Part shown: positions 25,905-41,758 of the stretch, one piece after another | Position numbering within the stretch: the stretch's first letter is position 1 | Layout: each line of letters opens with the position of its first letter | Assembly: GCA_018881555.1 (NCBI GenBank) | Contig: JACAXG010000008.1 | Location: 1,907,383 to 1,971,382 of the forward strand | Length of the DNA: 64,000 bases | From: Amblyornis subalaris | Taxonomy: Eukaryota > Chordata > Aves > Passeriformes > Ptilonorhynchidae | Direction of reading: 5' to 3' | Translations under genes and position numbers: made by a program | Notes under the pieces: generated by a model | The model's input: the letters and a program-made list of their open reading frames with translations, nothing else | The model's database searches: none | What the model was told of the DNA's origin: nothing

Positions 25905-26829
25905 CCGCGCCCTCGCGCCCGCCCGGCCCCGCTTCCGCGCTTCCTCGGACCNCCCGGCCGCGCTCGCCGTCCCGAGGAGCCGCGGGCAGCCCTCGCGCGG
26001 GAGCGCCGCGCGTCCGCCTCGCCGTTCCTTCGGGAGCGCCGCCACGGAGGGAACGCCGGGAACGCCGGCCCGCCCGGGCTGAGACGCGACGCACCGCCAC
26101 GTGGCCGACCCGCGGGGACGGACTCGGCACCCGGCTTTCTCCGCCCTCGCGTAATTCCCGCTTGCGGTGAAGGAAGGTGGATGGGAACTGGAATCACGGT
26201 GAAGAGTCCGATTTATGCAATATTCCCGGGATGGTAGATAGCGGTTCCCTGCTGTGGAGTGTTTTCCGTAATGCACTTACCATGGTTTGCTGAGAATCCC
26301 CGTTTCTAACTCCGAAGTACTTCAGGTTTGCNGCTTGCGCTGTTTCTCAGCTCTTTGCTGAATAACCATGGAAGAGAGAACCAGCCTGAGAGTTTCTGAC
26401 TGATGCTGAGTGCTGGTGGCAGTGCTGGGATAGGCAAAAGCTGGAATTGCTGCTGCCTCCCAGCATGGAACCCATGGGAAGTGTCTNTTCCTTACAAGTT
26501 GTCTCATCTGTTTAGTCCATTTGACTTTAGAANTCTTAAATTTTAAATTGTTTGTAAGAAGTGCACAGGTCAGTCCCAGAGGGTAAACAACATTGTCATG
26601 TTCTGTTCAACGTGCTTCAATTACTTCCCAAAATGATTCCNGGTTAATTTACCAGCGTAGGTGTCCAGGGGTTTGTGAAGGACTCTAAACCACCCCACTG
26701 AGGTGATTTTCAAGGAGGATTTGTTGTGACAAGGGGAAGGCAAAATTTCTTTAATTATTNTTTCTCTTCCACTTTCANATCATAAAGTAAAATTTCACAT
26801 AATCACCTTACAAAGAGGAAANGTTTCTA

Positions 26830-26835
26830 AATAAA
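26830..26835 (+). terminator. CRBN: Candidate CRBN polyadenylation signal (AATAAA)
   Basis: A canonical AATAAA lies about 0.9 kb after the CRBN stop codon, within a stretch with no coding content. This would give a 3' UTR of ordinary length. Further AATAAA motifs downstream (for example near 28992) could be used instead. Confidence 0.45.
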
Positions 26836-26849
26836 ACTAATAAAGGCAG

Positions 26850-29800
26850 TTATTTTCATGGGAAGGTTGTTTTTTGGTAGGTTTTTGTTTTGGTTTGCTT
26901 TTTATTTTCTCTCAAGTGCTGTCTGTGCTCCAGAAATCAGGTGCCAAACTGGGGCAGCTTTTGCCACTGATTTATTGGGTTTTTTCCCCTCAGAATGCAC
27001 TTTGGTGATGGAAACTGGAGATTTTTTTCACTATGTTTGTGCACATAAACACTTGTTTTTCTTGGGAAGCTTTTATCATTCNCTCTTTATTTCTTCACTT
27101 GTTAAAAATGATGCAAAACTACTTAAGGTTTAAGACGTGAGCCTGTGGTTGCTTGTTCTCTGTCAGGCACCAGGCAGATGTAGCAAGGACAGATCACTTC
27201 AGTTGAGGGCCAAGGCCAAGCCTGACACCCCAGGAGCTGATTCCCATGGTAGTGTGGTACCTGCAGCTGGAAAAACACCCCAAAACAAGGACACACAGCA
27301 AGATGCTGCCAGGCTGCTGGGNGTTTGTCATGCCAGGTACGTAGAAATGAATGATTGTGCAACTCAGGTTTAGTTCTTTGAAGCTTTCTACCTCTGTGCT
27401 TCTTGTGTTCTCCTTAGGCACGTGTNATTCCATGCTCAATTCCATGTGCAGTGCCCTGCCTTGCCAGTGAACTGTGAAAAGCAATACTTGGGATATAGCT
27501 CTGAGCAAATAGAGGGTGAATGATGGCTCCTTTTCTTCAGGAAAACATTCTGGATTTTGATGATAATTCATAATAAGCTTTGCAAGGGCTGCACTGCACA
27601 CTCCCAGTGTGAGAGAGAGACTGTGAATCCCTTGTGTTTGGGAATCCATGAACCTGTGCCTGGCTTTCCCTCACCCCTGCACTCACAGCTGCACACACAA
27701 CACGTCTGGGCTGGAGATTTGGGTTATTTTTCCCCTAAAGTCCCTCATCTCTGTTGTTCCCATGACCCTCAGTGGTGGTGGAAGGCAGGAAGTGGGTGGT
27801 GGCAGGAAGTTGGAGGGTGTTCACAGCACCTTCCCTGTGAACATTCACTGAGGGGGTGAGGCAGGGGGGATTGCAATTCTCAGCTGTCACTGAACTTCAA
27901 AAGGGTTCAGTTCTTTGGGGTTTTGGCTGAGTCTTGGATTGCCTCAACTGAAAATGACAATGTGTGAATCCAAACTAGGCATATTTTTGGTGTTTTGTGT
28001 ATATAGTCAAATGTAAACTAATATAATTGAGGTAAGTCAGGAGTAAATTTAGAACTAATTAAATTTTATTGTTACGATGCTGTTCCATGTGTTTAATGTG
28101 TAATGTTTGCCATGTCCAAGTCCATGACACTTCCCAGGCTGAAAACAGGGGTTGCTGAGGAATCCTGTGGTGGTGAATCCAGTCCTTACAGGGATCCCTG
28201 GGAGGGATCAGAGTGTACAGCAGTCCAGGGTGGGTGTGGAGTTGGGGGTGCTTCCATACATTGGTTCATATTTTCTAGGCTTTTCTCTGTTTGAAGAGAA
28301 AATACTGGTTGAGAGTAGGGAAAATTTGGAACATCAATATGGAAAAATCTGGACATAACTGCTTTATGACAGTTAATCAAAGGAAATCAGATTTTATGAA
28401 AATTGACTGCATTTACCCCTGTCATTGGTAGGGTGTAGCTTCACGCAGGAATTAATTAATCCAATGCACTTGCTGCCTGCTGCCCTAAGGGATCATTTTT
28501 CTCCTCTCTCCCACCACCATCCCTGTCCTGCCCTGAGCAGTGGGAATGGGGCGGTGCCAGGGCTGGTGTGGGATCTGGTGGGGGGGATGAGGGACAAACG
28601 GGAGTGTCCTGCAGGAGCAGGGCTGAGGGAGCACAGGGCTTGGAGCACACACTCGCTCGTTTTCAAGCCAACATTGCAGCAGCCCCAACATCCCAATCAG
28701 AGCCTGTAACATTGCAAGTTTTCATTTATTTTAGTTTAATTTTGACCAATAGGTAGAACCACACAAGCCACTTGCACACCGGGTCTGAAATCTGTTCAAA
28801 TTCTCCTTTCTTTGTTATTAATGCTCTTTTTGTATGTGCTGCAGTTCATTAGTTCCTCTCACTCTTTGTCANCTTTAATTGCTNTGTAAAGCTGCTCCAG
28901 GGGTAGCCCAGTCTCTGCTTTAACTCCTCCTCTCTCTGCCTTTTGGGACAACTTTTCTGACAGATCTTGTTGCTTGCAAACGTTTGCAAAGAATAAAATC
29001 CAATTTGTTTCAAAACTCACCCGGTTTTGCTGATTGTTGGGGTGGGAAAAAGGAAACGTTTGNGTTTATGTTGTGTTTTAAACAGGTCTGTGCTGGCTCG
29101 ACTGGTGGAGGACAGAGAAGGTAAGGAGTAACATGGGAGAGAGGGTAGGTTGTCAGGAGGAAAGAATTTTAGGCTACTAAACATCTGCAGAATTCAAGCC
29201 TCTTTGGGAATCTCATGGGGATTTCCCAGGGACTTGTTTTCCACACAGACTCTGCTGCTCATGCAGGATTTTTTCCTAGTGCAGCATTTTTTTGCTCTTG
29301 CTGAAGCTCTGCAGTGCACCCTGAGCTTTCCCTGGATTTTAAAATCTTGGTGTCTTCTGAGAGCTTGGCTGACTGTGTGACGTTCTTCCTTACAAATGTT
29401 TGGATAGGAGGAATTGGGGCTGACTACCACTCCACTGGACGAGTCTGCAGCTTTTTCTAAGAATTGTGCAAAACCACGAGGACTTTGTGACAAGAGGATT
29501 TGGTGACAAGAGCACAGAGTTAAGGATGGGCACGTGGGAAGGAGGCCTCCAGCCATGAGCTGAGTGGTGAGGGGAATTCCAGGAAAAATGCCATGAGGTA
29601 AATGATGAAGGGATTGCCCTCGGCTTGCTGGAGGCTGGCTGACCCTCAGCTACGTGCAAGAGGGAGTGATGCTGCAGTGACACCGTTCTGGCCCTGGTAA
29701 TGGCCCTCTTTGTAACTCAAACCCTCCATTTCCACACAAACTGGCTGCCCCACCCATTTATGANGGCAGGAACAGGATGTTTGATTCCAGTCTCACCTCC

Positions 29801-32800
29801 ACTTCTCCCAGAAGGATGAATTTGGCAGTGGAAGCTCTTCATGAAGATGAGAAGAATGTGACCACCTTACAGACAAGTCAAGTGCTGCTCCTCTCTCCTC
29901 CCCAAACCTTAGGTAAGATTTGCACCTCGGGAACTCTTTATGTAGCACTGTACATTTATATTTTGTAGGTTGAGGACCAGCTGGAAAGCAAGGGGGTTGT
30001 TTTCTGTTAAATTTCTATATTTTTAATGCAACAGGGCATCCCCACAAAGCACGTGGATGTGGGAAAGGACAACTTCCAGCCTCCTGCTTCTTCCCATAGA
30101 TCCCTGTCTAGGGGAGGCCACAGGAGGGGTGGTTCAGTAGTGGAACCTGCTGAATTGCATTTCAGACTCTTACAGAGCTATTGTTTTAAAGAAATGATCT
30201 AAAATGTCAAAGCTTTAAATCTTTGTCCTCTTGCCCAGCCAGATAATGAAGGACACTGTCACCTCCCCACCACTACCACCCTGCCAGGGTAAGGCCATCC
30301 TTAGTGTCCCACTGGAGCTGGGAGCAGCTTTTTGAGGGAGGAAAAGGCATTATTGCACTGCAGCCAGTCGTGCTCCACAGGGTTCTGTAGGATTTTTAGA
30401 TTTATTGAAGCTTTTAAGAAAGGTCACCCACCCAGACAGCCCANGCAGAGCATGGGGTACCTGAAAACATTGTCCACATCTGTATTGAATCCACAGGGAC
30501 ACGATAAAGGCTCTGAAATGGAGGTGTTTTACATGATTTCCTTAATCCAAGTGCTCTCCTAGAGAAGAACCTTTAGAATTTTTAGAGCAGTTGGAGGAGC
30601 TGCTTTATGTGTGTCTGGGTGTTGTGGCCCTTGTCTCCAGATGGACACGGTTTGAGTCCCATGGTCTGTACAGATCTTTTTCCCCACCCAGCAACACCCC
30701 CAGTTCNTGTGGAGGAACAGGAGGTTGGTGTCACCATCCCACACTGCTTGAGCCTTCATCCCTGAGAGTCCCCATGAAGTTAATGAGCCAGTTACGTCTG
30801 TGCCATATGGGGATGTAAAATAAGGAGAATAATCCTGCTTTTATGTTCCCCCAGCTGAATTCCCACGTCCAACACGTCTTTATTGCACAAGCTGTGGCTG
30901 CAGGAGGCATCACCCTCCCCAGGCAGACCCGAGCCAAGGTCTGGGGGAGGGGTGAGGCACAAATTTCACAGATTGGCACGAGGGATAAACGTTTGGGAAG
31001 TAAAGAACCGTTCTGGGTGTGCTGGTGATGTTTCTGCCTGTGAAGCTGCTCTGCTGTGTCCCACGCCCGTGCTGGGTGACAGGGCCAGTGCCTTTAGCCA
31101 TCTTTAGGGGCCATGGAGAGAGGGAGAGAATNTATCTAGATAGATAGATAGAGATAAAAATGATTGCAGGAGAGACACTCAGACAGGGGGGATGCTCAGC
31201 CAGGGCAGCTCCTGCCTTCCCTGCACACGCTCCAGAGCACTCGTGGTTATCACCTTCCTCCTCCTGCCTTTGGTGAGGCCCAGGGTTTATGGGCTCTGTG
31301 GGCAGCATTAGCCCTGCCCTGTCCCCTCAGGAGCCACCCAAGCCAATCGGGCCTTTAATTCATTTTTACAGCTCATTACATCTTGAGGCAAGGGTAAAAG
31401 CCCTCGTTAATCCTCTGAACCATCTGCAANGGAAAGTGCTTTGTGTTTTCACCAGTTTGCCCTTCATGGGCTCTTCTCTCCCAGAGCAGGCGAGGGGTGG
31501 GGGAACACCCCCAAATCTGCTCTGGGGGCTACATCCCCCCTGCTGCTCCAGGCTCTGAGAATGGGAATTAGCTTCACCCACAGGAAGGAGGGCTTCTTTC
31601 AATTCTCTTTGCAAACCTTTGGGATGCATGCCCCTGAGGACGAGGGGTGAATGGGAAATGTTGGCCTCCAACTCATTTCCTGGGGCTGGTGTAGTGGTAA
31701 GCTGGGAACAGACACTGACCAGCAAGGNCACATGGGCTTCCTGATGTGTAACTTTAATTAAAACACTTCNTGAATATAATTTAATTAGTCAAGTAATCTG
31801 TTGGAGAACTTCATTTGACCATGGGTGTATGGAACTGCTTCATCTCTTCTCTCCCCCTTTGATATTTAAACAGTCCATACTCTATAAAAAAGTGTTTACT
31901 TAAACCCATCATTTTCCCAGATCTCAAGCTGACACTGCTTGCTTAAAATATGTGATTATTTTTTATTTCATGCCTTTCATTTTCCTAGGGGTTAATTTCT
32001 GTGGAAAATAAACAGAGATGCTCAACAGACCAATGGGAAACCTCAAGGAGCTGTGCTCCCTGCACTGACTTCCANGCAGGACTGTTAATTAAGGTTAATT
32101 AATTAAGAATTTTGAAATAATCTGATTTTGCTGTTTTTCTTGAGCACTGGAGAGTTGTAGCAGGAGACTCTGTGTTATCAGTGAGGGATGGAGGAAAGAG
32201 GGGCTTCCTCCTGCTTGCAGTGACCAGCTTGGCCAAACCATCTCCAATTAAGCCCATCAATCTCTACTTAATAATAACTAAACTGGCTTTGAAATGATTG
32301 AGTAGTGCACTCTANAGCAGTTGTAACTATCTATGCTGTATAATAAATAATTCTGATTGAAGTCTTTTCAGTCAATCATTACCAGCATCAATTGAAATAA
32401 ATCGTTGCTTGCTGTTCATATGCATAATTTGGGTTGTGATCCTGACTCCTGTAGGTGTACAAAGGTTCCACGACCCCTGTACAATCCTTAAAAATCCTCT
32501 CTCCCAGCAGGGTTGCAACCTGACAGCAATGTTGGGGAAGGTTAATATTTTACCACCTCCAGGGCTGTTGGCCTGTAGGTGCAGTTTGGTGAAATGTTCT
32601 CTAAAGGACTCGACCACAGCCCTGAATTTTTATCCCTTGTCTCCCTTCCAAGACTGCAGTACTTCAGTAAATTGCACAAAAGAGGCTTCAATTTAATTAC
32701 CTCATTAAATTAAGCACCATCCTGTTCTTAGGAGATTTGCCTTACTAACAAACAGCACTTTTCTCTTCCCTTGCTGTCTCCCACAAATTCCCAAGCACCT
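26850..32800. other. CRBN-TRNT1 convergent intergenic region
   Basis: Nothing protein-coding is recognisable. The region is mostly unique AT-rich sequence with a short TAGA run at about 31135-31152. No CR1 copy is obvious, which is notable against the CR1 load of the flanking 20 kb. Short open frames here are of chance length and lack splice-consistent continuation. Confidence 0.6.
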
Positions 32801-32809
32801 TCAGGATAA

Positions 32810-32815
32810 TTTATT
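32810..32815 (-). terminator. TRNT1: Candidate TRNT1 polyadenylation signal
   Basis: TTTATT on the + strand reads AATAAA on the TRNT1 strand, about 1.0 kb after its stop codon. I saw no closer canonical hexamer. The assignment is tentative. Confidence 0.35.
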
Positions 32816-33825
32816 TAAAAGACCTGACATCCCAGGAAAAGCCAAGGCAGCTGGGAAGTTGTGAGAGGCTGAAACGCTGATTTTTTTCAGCACAGCTCCA
32901 GTGTTGCCATCTAGTGTTGCAAAACGATATCCAAGGAAAATGAAATCCAGAGGAGTGTATTAGTTACCATGGTTCTATAGGAAAACTTCACCCTGCAGTA
33001 AGACTTTTACACACAAGAGCTGCTCTCAGAGTTTTTTTAACAGCACACCAAAAATCCCAGGGAGAGGAAGACATAGCCATGGAGATCAGCCAGGAACAGC
33101 ACTGCTTCCACCCCCTAAATTCCCAAGACCTGGATCTCCCCTCTATNAATGTTAATTAACATTAATAGTTTGTCTCACACCTGAAGTTGAAAATACACTG
33201 TAGAACCCTTCACCAGCTTTCTATGCATTATTTACTCCGTGATAAGTTCCCAAAACACTACTGAAAGTTCATGATACTCACACAGCCAAGTCATCCTTTT
33301 AAANTAAAACTGATTCTGGAATTCTGGAAAATAAAAATAGTCCTAGAAAAGAGCCTGGTTTTCCAGGGCAAGACTGTTTATAACTGCTNGAGTGAGGATT
33401 TCCATCTGTTATCCAGCTTTAACTACAAAAAGAGTTAAGGTAGAGCTCATTATTTCCAGACATTCTCCTAGGCACATAAAAAAACCCTCCATGATTTTAT
33501 CTAGAGGATGCAAACACCTTTTTGGGGGGATTTTGAGGGTTTTTTTTTAGATAGAGAAAGTCAAAACGAGAAAAACCTTGATGTCACCTCCCATGCCCTA
33601 AAGTCATGATANAGTAGTAAATATTTATCCCTCAATACAGAGAGGTTGAAAAGATAGAATTTGGCAAACAATGTTTTCCATTATCACAAAATTCAGCCTC
33701 TCCTTTCAGAACTTATGAATTAGTAAACGAAAGTGTTAAAATGTGACAAATTGGCTGTGAGTGACAAAGACTGTCCTGGGAGCTCAGTTACACTCAGGGC
33801 ACAAACANTTCTGTTATTGTTCATT

Positions 33826-37696
<3,871 letters not shown>

Positions 37697-38089
37697 CAGC
37701 GGGGACGGGGACGGGGACGCGGCCCGGCCTCTCCCGCCGCCCCGGCCCCGCNGCCCCACTCACCCTGCGGGGCTGCCGGGCCCAGCTCCCGTGCGCGGCG
37801 CGGGGCGATGAGCTCACAGCCGCGACNGCCCCGCCCCGGGCAGGGCGGCACCGCTGAGGGCCGGCCCGGGCCTCCCTCCGCCCCCCGCGCCCCTCCACCT
37901 GTGGCGGGAACGGTTTACAAACGAAACGCAATAAAAAACATAAAAGGATGACCGTGGCTCCGTTTCAGTTTGGGGAAAGGGAGTGGCAAAGAGAAAGCGA
38001 GTTACAACGGGGGAAAAAACCGCGTAGTTTGGTAACGGCAAAATAACTGGCCCCGATGAGAAGCAGCTCGGTAGCATTTAAATGTTTGA

Positions 38090-38235
38090 ATCGTTGAATC
38101 ACAAAAGCGTCNTTTTGGAAAAGCCCTCTAAAATCATCGAGTCCAGCTGCTCCCCNGCACTGCCGAGTTCACCACCAAACCCTTCCCCAGGTGCCGCGTC
38201 CACGCGGCTTTAAATCCCTCCGGGGATGGGGACGC
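38090..38235 (-). mobile_element. CR1-type LINE 3'-end fragment, diverged subfamily
   Basis: Antisense copy beginning 'gaatcgttgaatcacaaaag'. It continues with 'ctaaaatcatcgagtccag' and ends near 'ctccggggatggggacgcc'. The middle matches the other copies here less well, so it is probably a different CR1 subfamily. Confidence 0.7.
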
Positions 38236-38639
38236 CAGCACCGATCTCAGTCTGTGACCCTCCAAACCCCATCCTGTTCTGCGGCGCAGACACCGAATCA
38301 GTGATAATTGATTATTTACAGCAATTTTTACATTATTTACAACATCCAGTTGATAATGCCTAAGTGCAGTTGAGATCTTGCCCACGTTGAACTACACCTA
38401 CTTCCACCAACTTGGCAGGAGCTTTCTTATTTCTAGCCTGAGCCCCAAAGCACCTGCCCCTCCAAGCTCGTTACCTGCACATTAATAACGTGAAATCCAT
38501 ATTGTTAATGAGTGAGTCATTAGCCGCCTTCTCATCGTTCCTGTAACTCCATCACATACGGCCCCACTTCCTGCAGGATCTTCCCTGGGCCCTTGGGTTG
38601 GATTCTGCTCCCTGTCCTGTTTGTGAGGCTGTTACCATC

Positions 38640-38790
38640 ACAGAATCATGGAATGGTTTGGGCTGGAAGGAGCCTTAAAGATCCTCTTGTTCCAACCCCC
38701 TGCCATGGGNAGGGACACCTTCCACGAGCCCCATCCAAGCTGGCCCGGAACACTTCCAGGGATGGGGCATCCGCAGCTTCTCCGGGCCAT
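38640..38790 (-). mobile_element. CR1 LINE 3'-end fragment
   Basis: Antisense CR1 terminus: 'cacagaatcatggaatggtt', 'gggctggaaggagccttaaa', 'gttccaaccccctgccatgg' and 'cttccagggatggggcatcc'. Confidence 0.92.
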
Positions 38791-41758
38791 AGAGAGGTTA
38801 CCCAACCCTACGGATCACAGCTCAAAGCTCTCAGCGTGACCTTAGGAAGCTGGTTTTGCTCTGGTACTGGTAACTTCCCAAACTGCTACCGGTGTCTGCG
38901 TGGCTGTATGGCAAGAGCCTTGGACAAGATGGCATAAAAAAACTGGACAAAACCTGCACAGTTTCCCAGCGATGCTTGGGTTTGATTTTCTAGGGAAAGA
39001 ACAAATTGGGATATCAGCAGTGTGACTGTAGCTTATTTCTTTGCAGTCAGTCAGCACATTCCTGCTCTTACAAAGCCATTAGAGAACTATCAGACCATTG
39101 TATATAATTAACCCTCAATAAATAAAGTAACCCCATTTCTGGGCTAAGCTGTGCTTGTGTGGAGCCTTCCACCCCACGCTTAAATCCGTAGTTCCCCTTT
39201 TCAGGGCATGCTTATCTCCCTTATCCTCTGCCATCCCTTCTGAGGTGCCAATCACGTTGGTCCTTGAAAGGCAGCAGTTATAAAAGAACCCCACGGGGAG
39301 AGCACCCAGAGGACGGTGAACAAACAGAGCTGCCTCTTCCCGGGACTTTGGGATCCACAGGTAACCTCCCGGGACATCTGGTGTGGTTTGGGGTTGCCTT
39401 GTTGTGCTGGCTTTGAAGACTGCAAAAGTTCTGCTTTTCAAAGTCAGTTTACACTGGGAAAAGCACCTGGAATCTGCTTCTGCTCCATTGCTTGTGGGGT
39501 ATTGGGACACGCCAGCTGTAAGGGAGAAAATCATTACCTTTAGAAAGCTCCTTGCTATGCTTTGGGTTTCTACTGCCCTTTTAAAAGGAATATATTCCCT
39601 GTACAAAGGGAATATACCCTTTACCCTCTGCTTATTACTTTTTACCAATATAACTAAAATTTAATATAATTAAGATGTTCATTTGTCCTGAAAACTTACT
39701 ATATCTGTTTTTGTGAGGAGTGTAATCCTCTTGCAGACTTCTAGTTACCATCTTTACCATAATACACTTGTTTTGATTCTCTTTTCAGCAATTTCTCCCA
39801 TGAAACAGGATGCCACAGACTGCAATTTGTTCTTAGAGGTTGTGGTCTTACACAGCTGCAGAAATCCATCTCCCAAAAGCTACTTCAATCGTAGTCTGAC
39901 AGCGAGAAAAAGAAAAATAGCATTGTTGAAAACAAAGCAAGAAAAAATAAACTGAAAAGAGCAGGATAATAATTTAAGACTAATCTGCATTACAGTAACA
40001 TTTTATATCCAGTTTCAGTTCGGTAACGTGCTGCTCAGAAGATGTAGGATCTGTGCAAGCTTTTAGGCAGAAAACAACAAAAAAAAGGTCTTTAGGATCT
40101 CTTTGAAAGTATAGGGAAAAGAAGAATCAGAACCGTTAACTTTTTGAGGACAAAGTAAAAAAAAAATCCACAGGTAGCCAAACCCACTTGAAATAAACCC
40201 CAGGGAGAGTCAGCTCTGCTAAATGCCTGAAACCAATGCACTGACATTATTCAAGTAGATGTGAATCCTAAACACTTGCAAAACATGAGGCTTTTTAAAG
40301 ATTTTTTTTTTTTTAAATAATGTACCGAAGTCATTGCTTTTGTCAAAAAATAGAGTGAGTACTCTTAGCAGTGAAACTAATGAAGCTTCTTTCCCAAAGT
40401 TAGTTTTTATTTTCGAGGCCGTGAAGATAATGAATTTTTACTTCTAAACAGAGCAAAAAGTTATTAGTGTATTTGATAGTCTCATCAGGTAAATGAAATG
40501 ATGTTTCTTGAAGCAGGAAAGAAAGCCTGATGCCTGCAATTTGTGCAGGCATAAATGTGCGTTGTAAAGAATATTTGTCCCATTGTTTGTGATTTGCTAC
40601 ATTTTGGAGGAACCAAAAGGCCTGGCCAAGATGACTCTCAATAACCCAATGTACATAAAATCAAACCCTGGCTCCCCAGGAATAACCCATTTGCAAACTC
40701 CGGACTTTCAGCTGGCCTCGTGCACATTTTGGCTTTCAGAAAAGCAGAGAGGCACAAAATGTGAATATAGATAATGAGGGGAGTTGGACATTAAGAAATG
40801 CTGTACTGTGGATTGTGTGTCATTTTAATGAACCCAGCACTCAGCGTTTTGAAAAATAGTTACTGTACAGCAGAATTATTCCAACTGTGATCAGTCGGAG
40901 TGCTTCCAGTCCCTGCGTTATTCCTGCTCATTACCATTGGAAAATATTATGTTTTCCACACAAGCAATTGCTGTAGTGCCCCAGGGAAGTGGTGAGATTG
41001 GGCTGGGAGGGTGCATTTCTCTTCAGTAAGATCATTTTGGAAAGCTGCTGTTCTGGAAGCCCATATTTATATTGGGTTACACATGAATCATTACACAGAG
41101 ATTTTTTTTTCCTCCCAGTAATTCATGAAACAATCCACAGGAAAATGCTGGATTTAAGCATTAAAAATAGTTGTTCATTTAAATTAGAAACAAACAAAAC
41201 AGCTTCTCTTACACCCAATAATTAACAATGGGGAATTAGCCTTGAGGTGAGCACTGACTGCNTCTTTAGAGAGCTTTATTGCTGTAGTAACTGGAAAGTA
41301 AATCCCAGTAAGTAGCTATTTTATATATAGTGGGAGCTAAAAATATGGTTATTTCTGTTCTTGGAGGAAATGGGACTCTACTGAAAGCCAATATACCTGA
41401 ACCTGACTCACTTTCCATGGAGAAATGCTCTGATTCCATGACTGCTCTGAACATCCCCACGAAGGCTTGAAACCAGCAGCTCTTTCAGAGAAGGCTGGCA
41501 AAGGCAAAGGGAGCGAGATGAACTGCGCTTGGTGGTACTTACATTAAATTTAGCTCCAACAAGAAGCATTTTCCTGCGAGAAAAGAAGAGTCTATCCCTG
41601 CAAGGCAGCAGTTTCACTCCTTTGATCTTGTGGATGGATCATGATCCATGGTTTGTGTGCTTAACCCTCGGGATTGTGTTCATTTTTAGCTCCCAGCCTG
41701 TAGAATGGTGACAGGACACGTGTGCTGATGCCTGGCCGTGCCCACCCACCGTCCAAAG

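Larger units (their letters stand above)
37960..41758. other. TRNT1-IL5RA divergent spacer
   Basis: About 3.8 kb between the TRNT1 promoter island and the IL5RA start. It holds two CR1 pieces and AT-rich single-copy sequence with several T and A runs. It includes a perfect 9-bp stem hairpin at 39591-39616. No coding exon is recognisable. The IL5RA promoter must lie at its right end, but no element there can be named with confidence. Confidence 0.6.

Noticed and set aside
30588..30665. Possible tRNA-like element (B-box-like 'ggtttgagtccc')
   Set aside because: No A box at the right distance and no foldable cloverleaf. It also lacks the CR1 tail seen in the real SINE at 53811.
39115..39648. 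177-codon frame on the minus strand between TRNT1 and IL5RA
   Set aside because: No recognisable family, no splice-consistent partner exon, and it crosses a hairpin in AT-rich spacer DNA.
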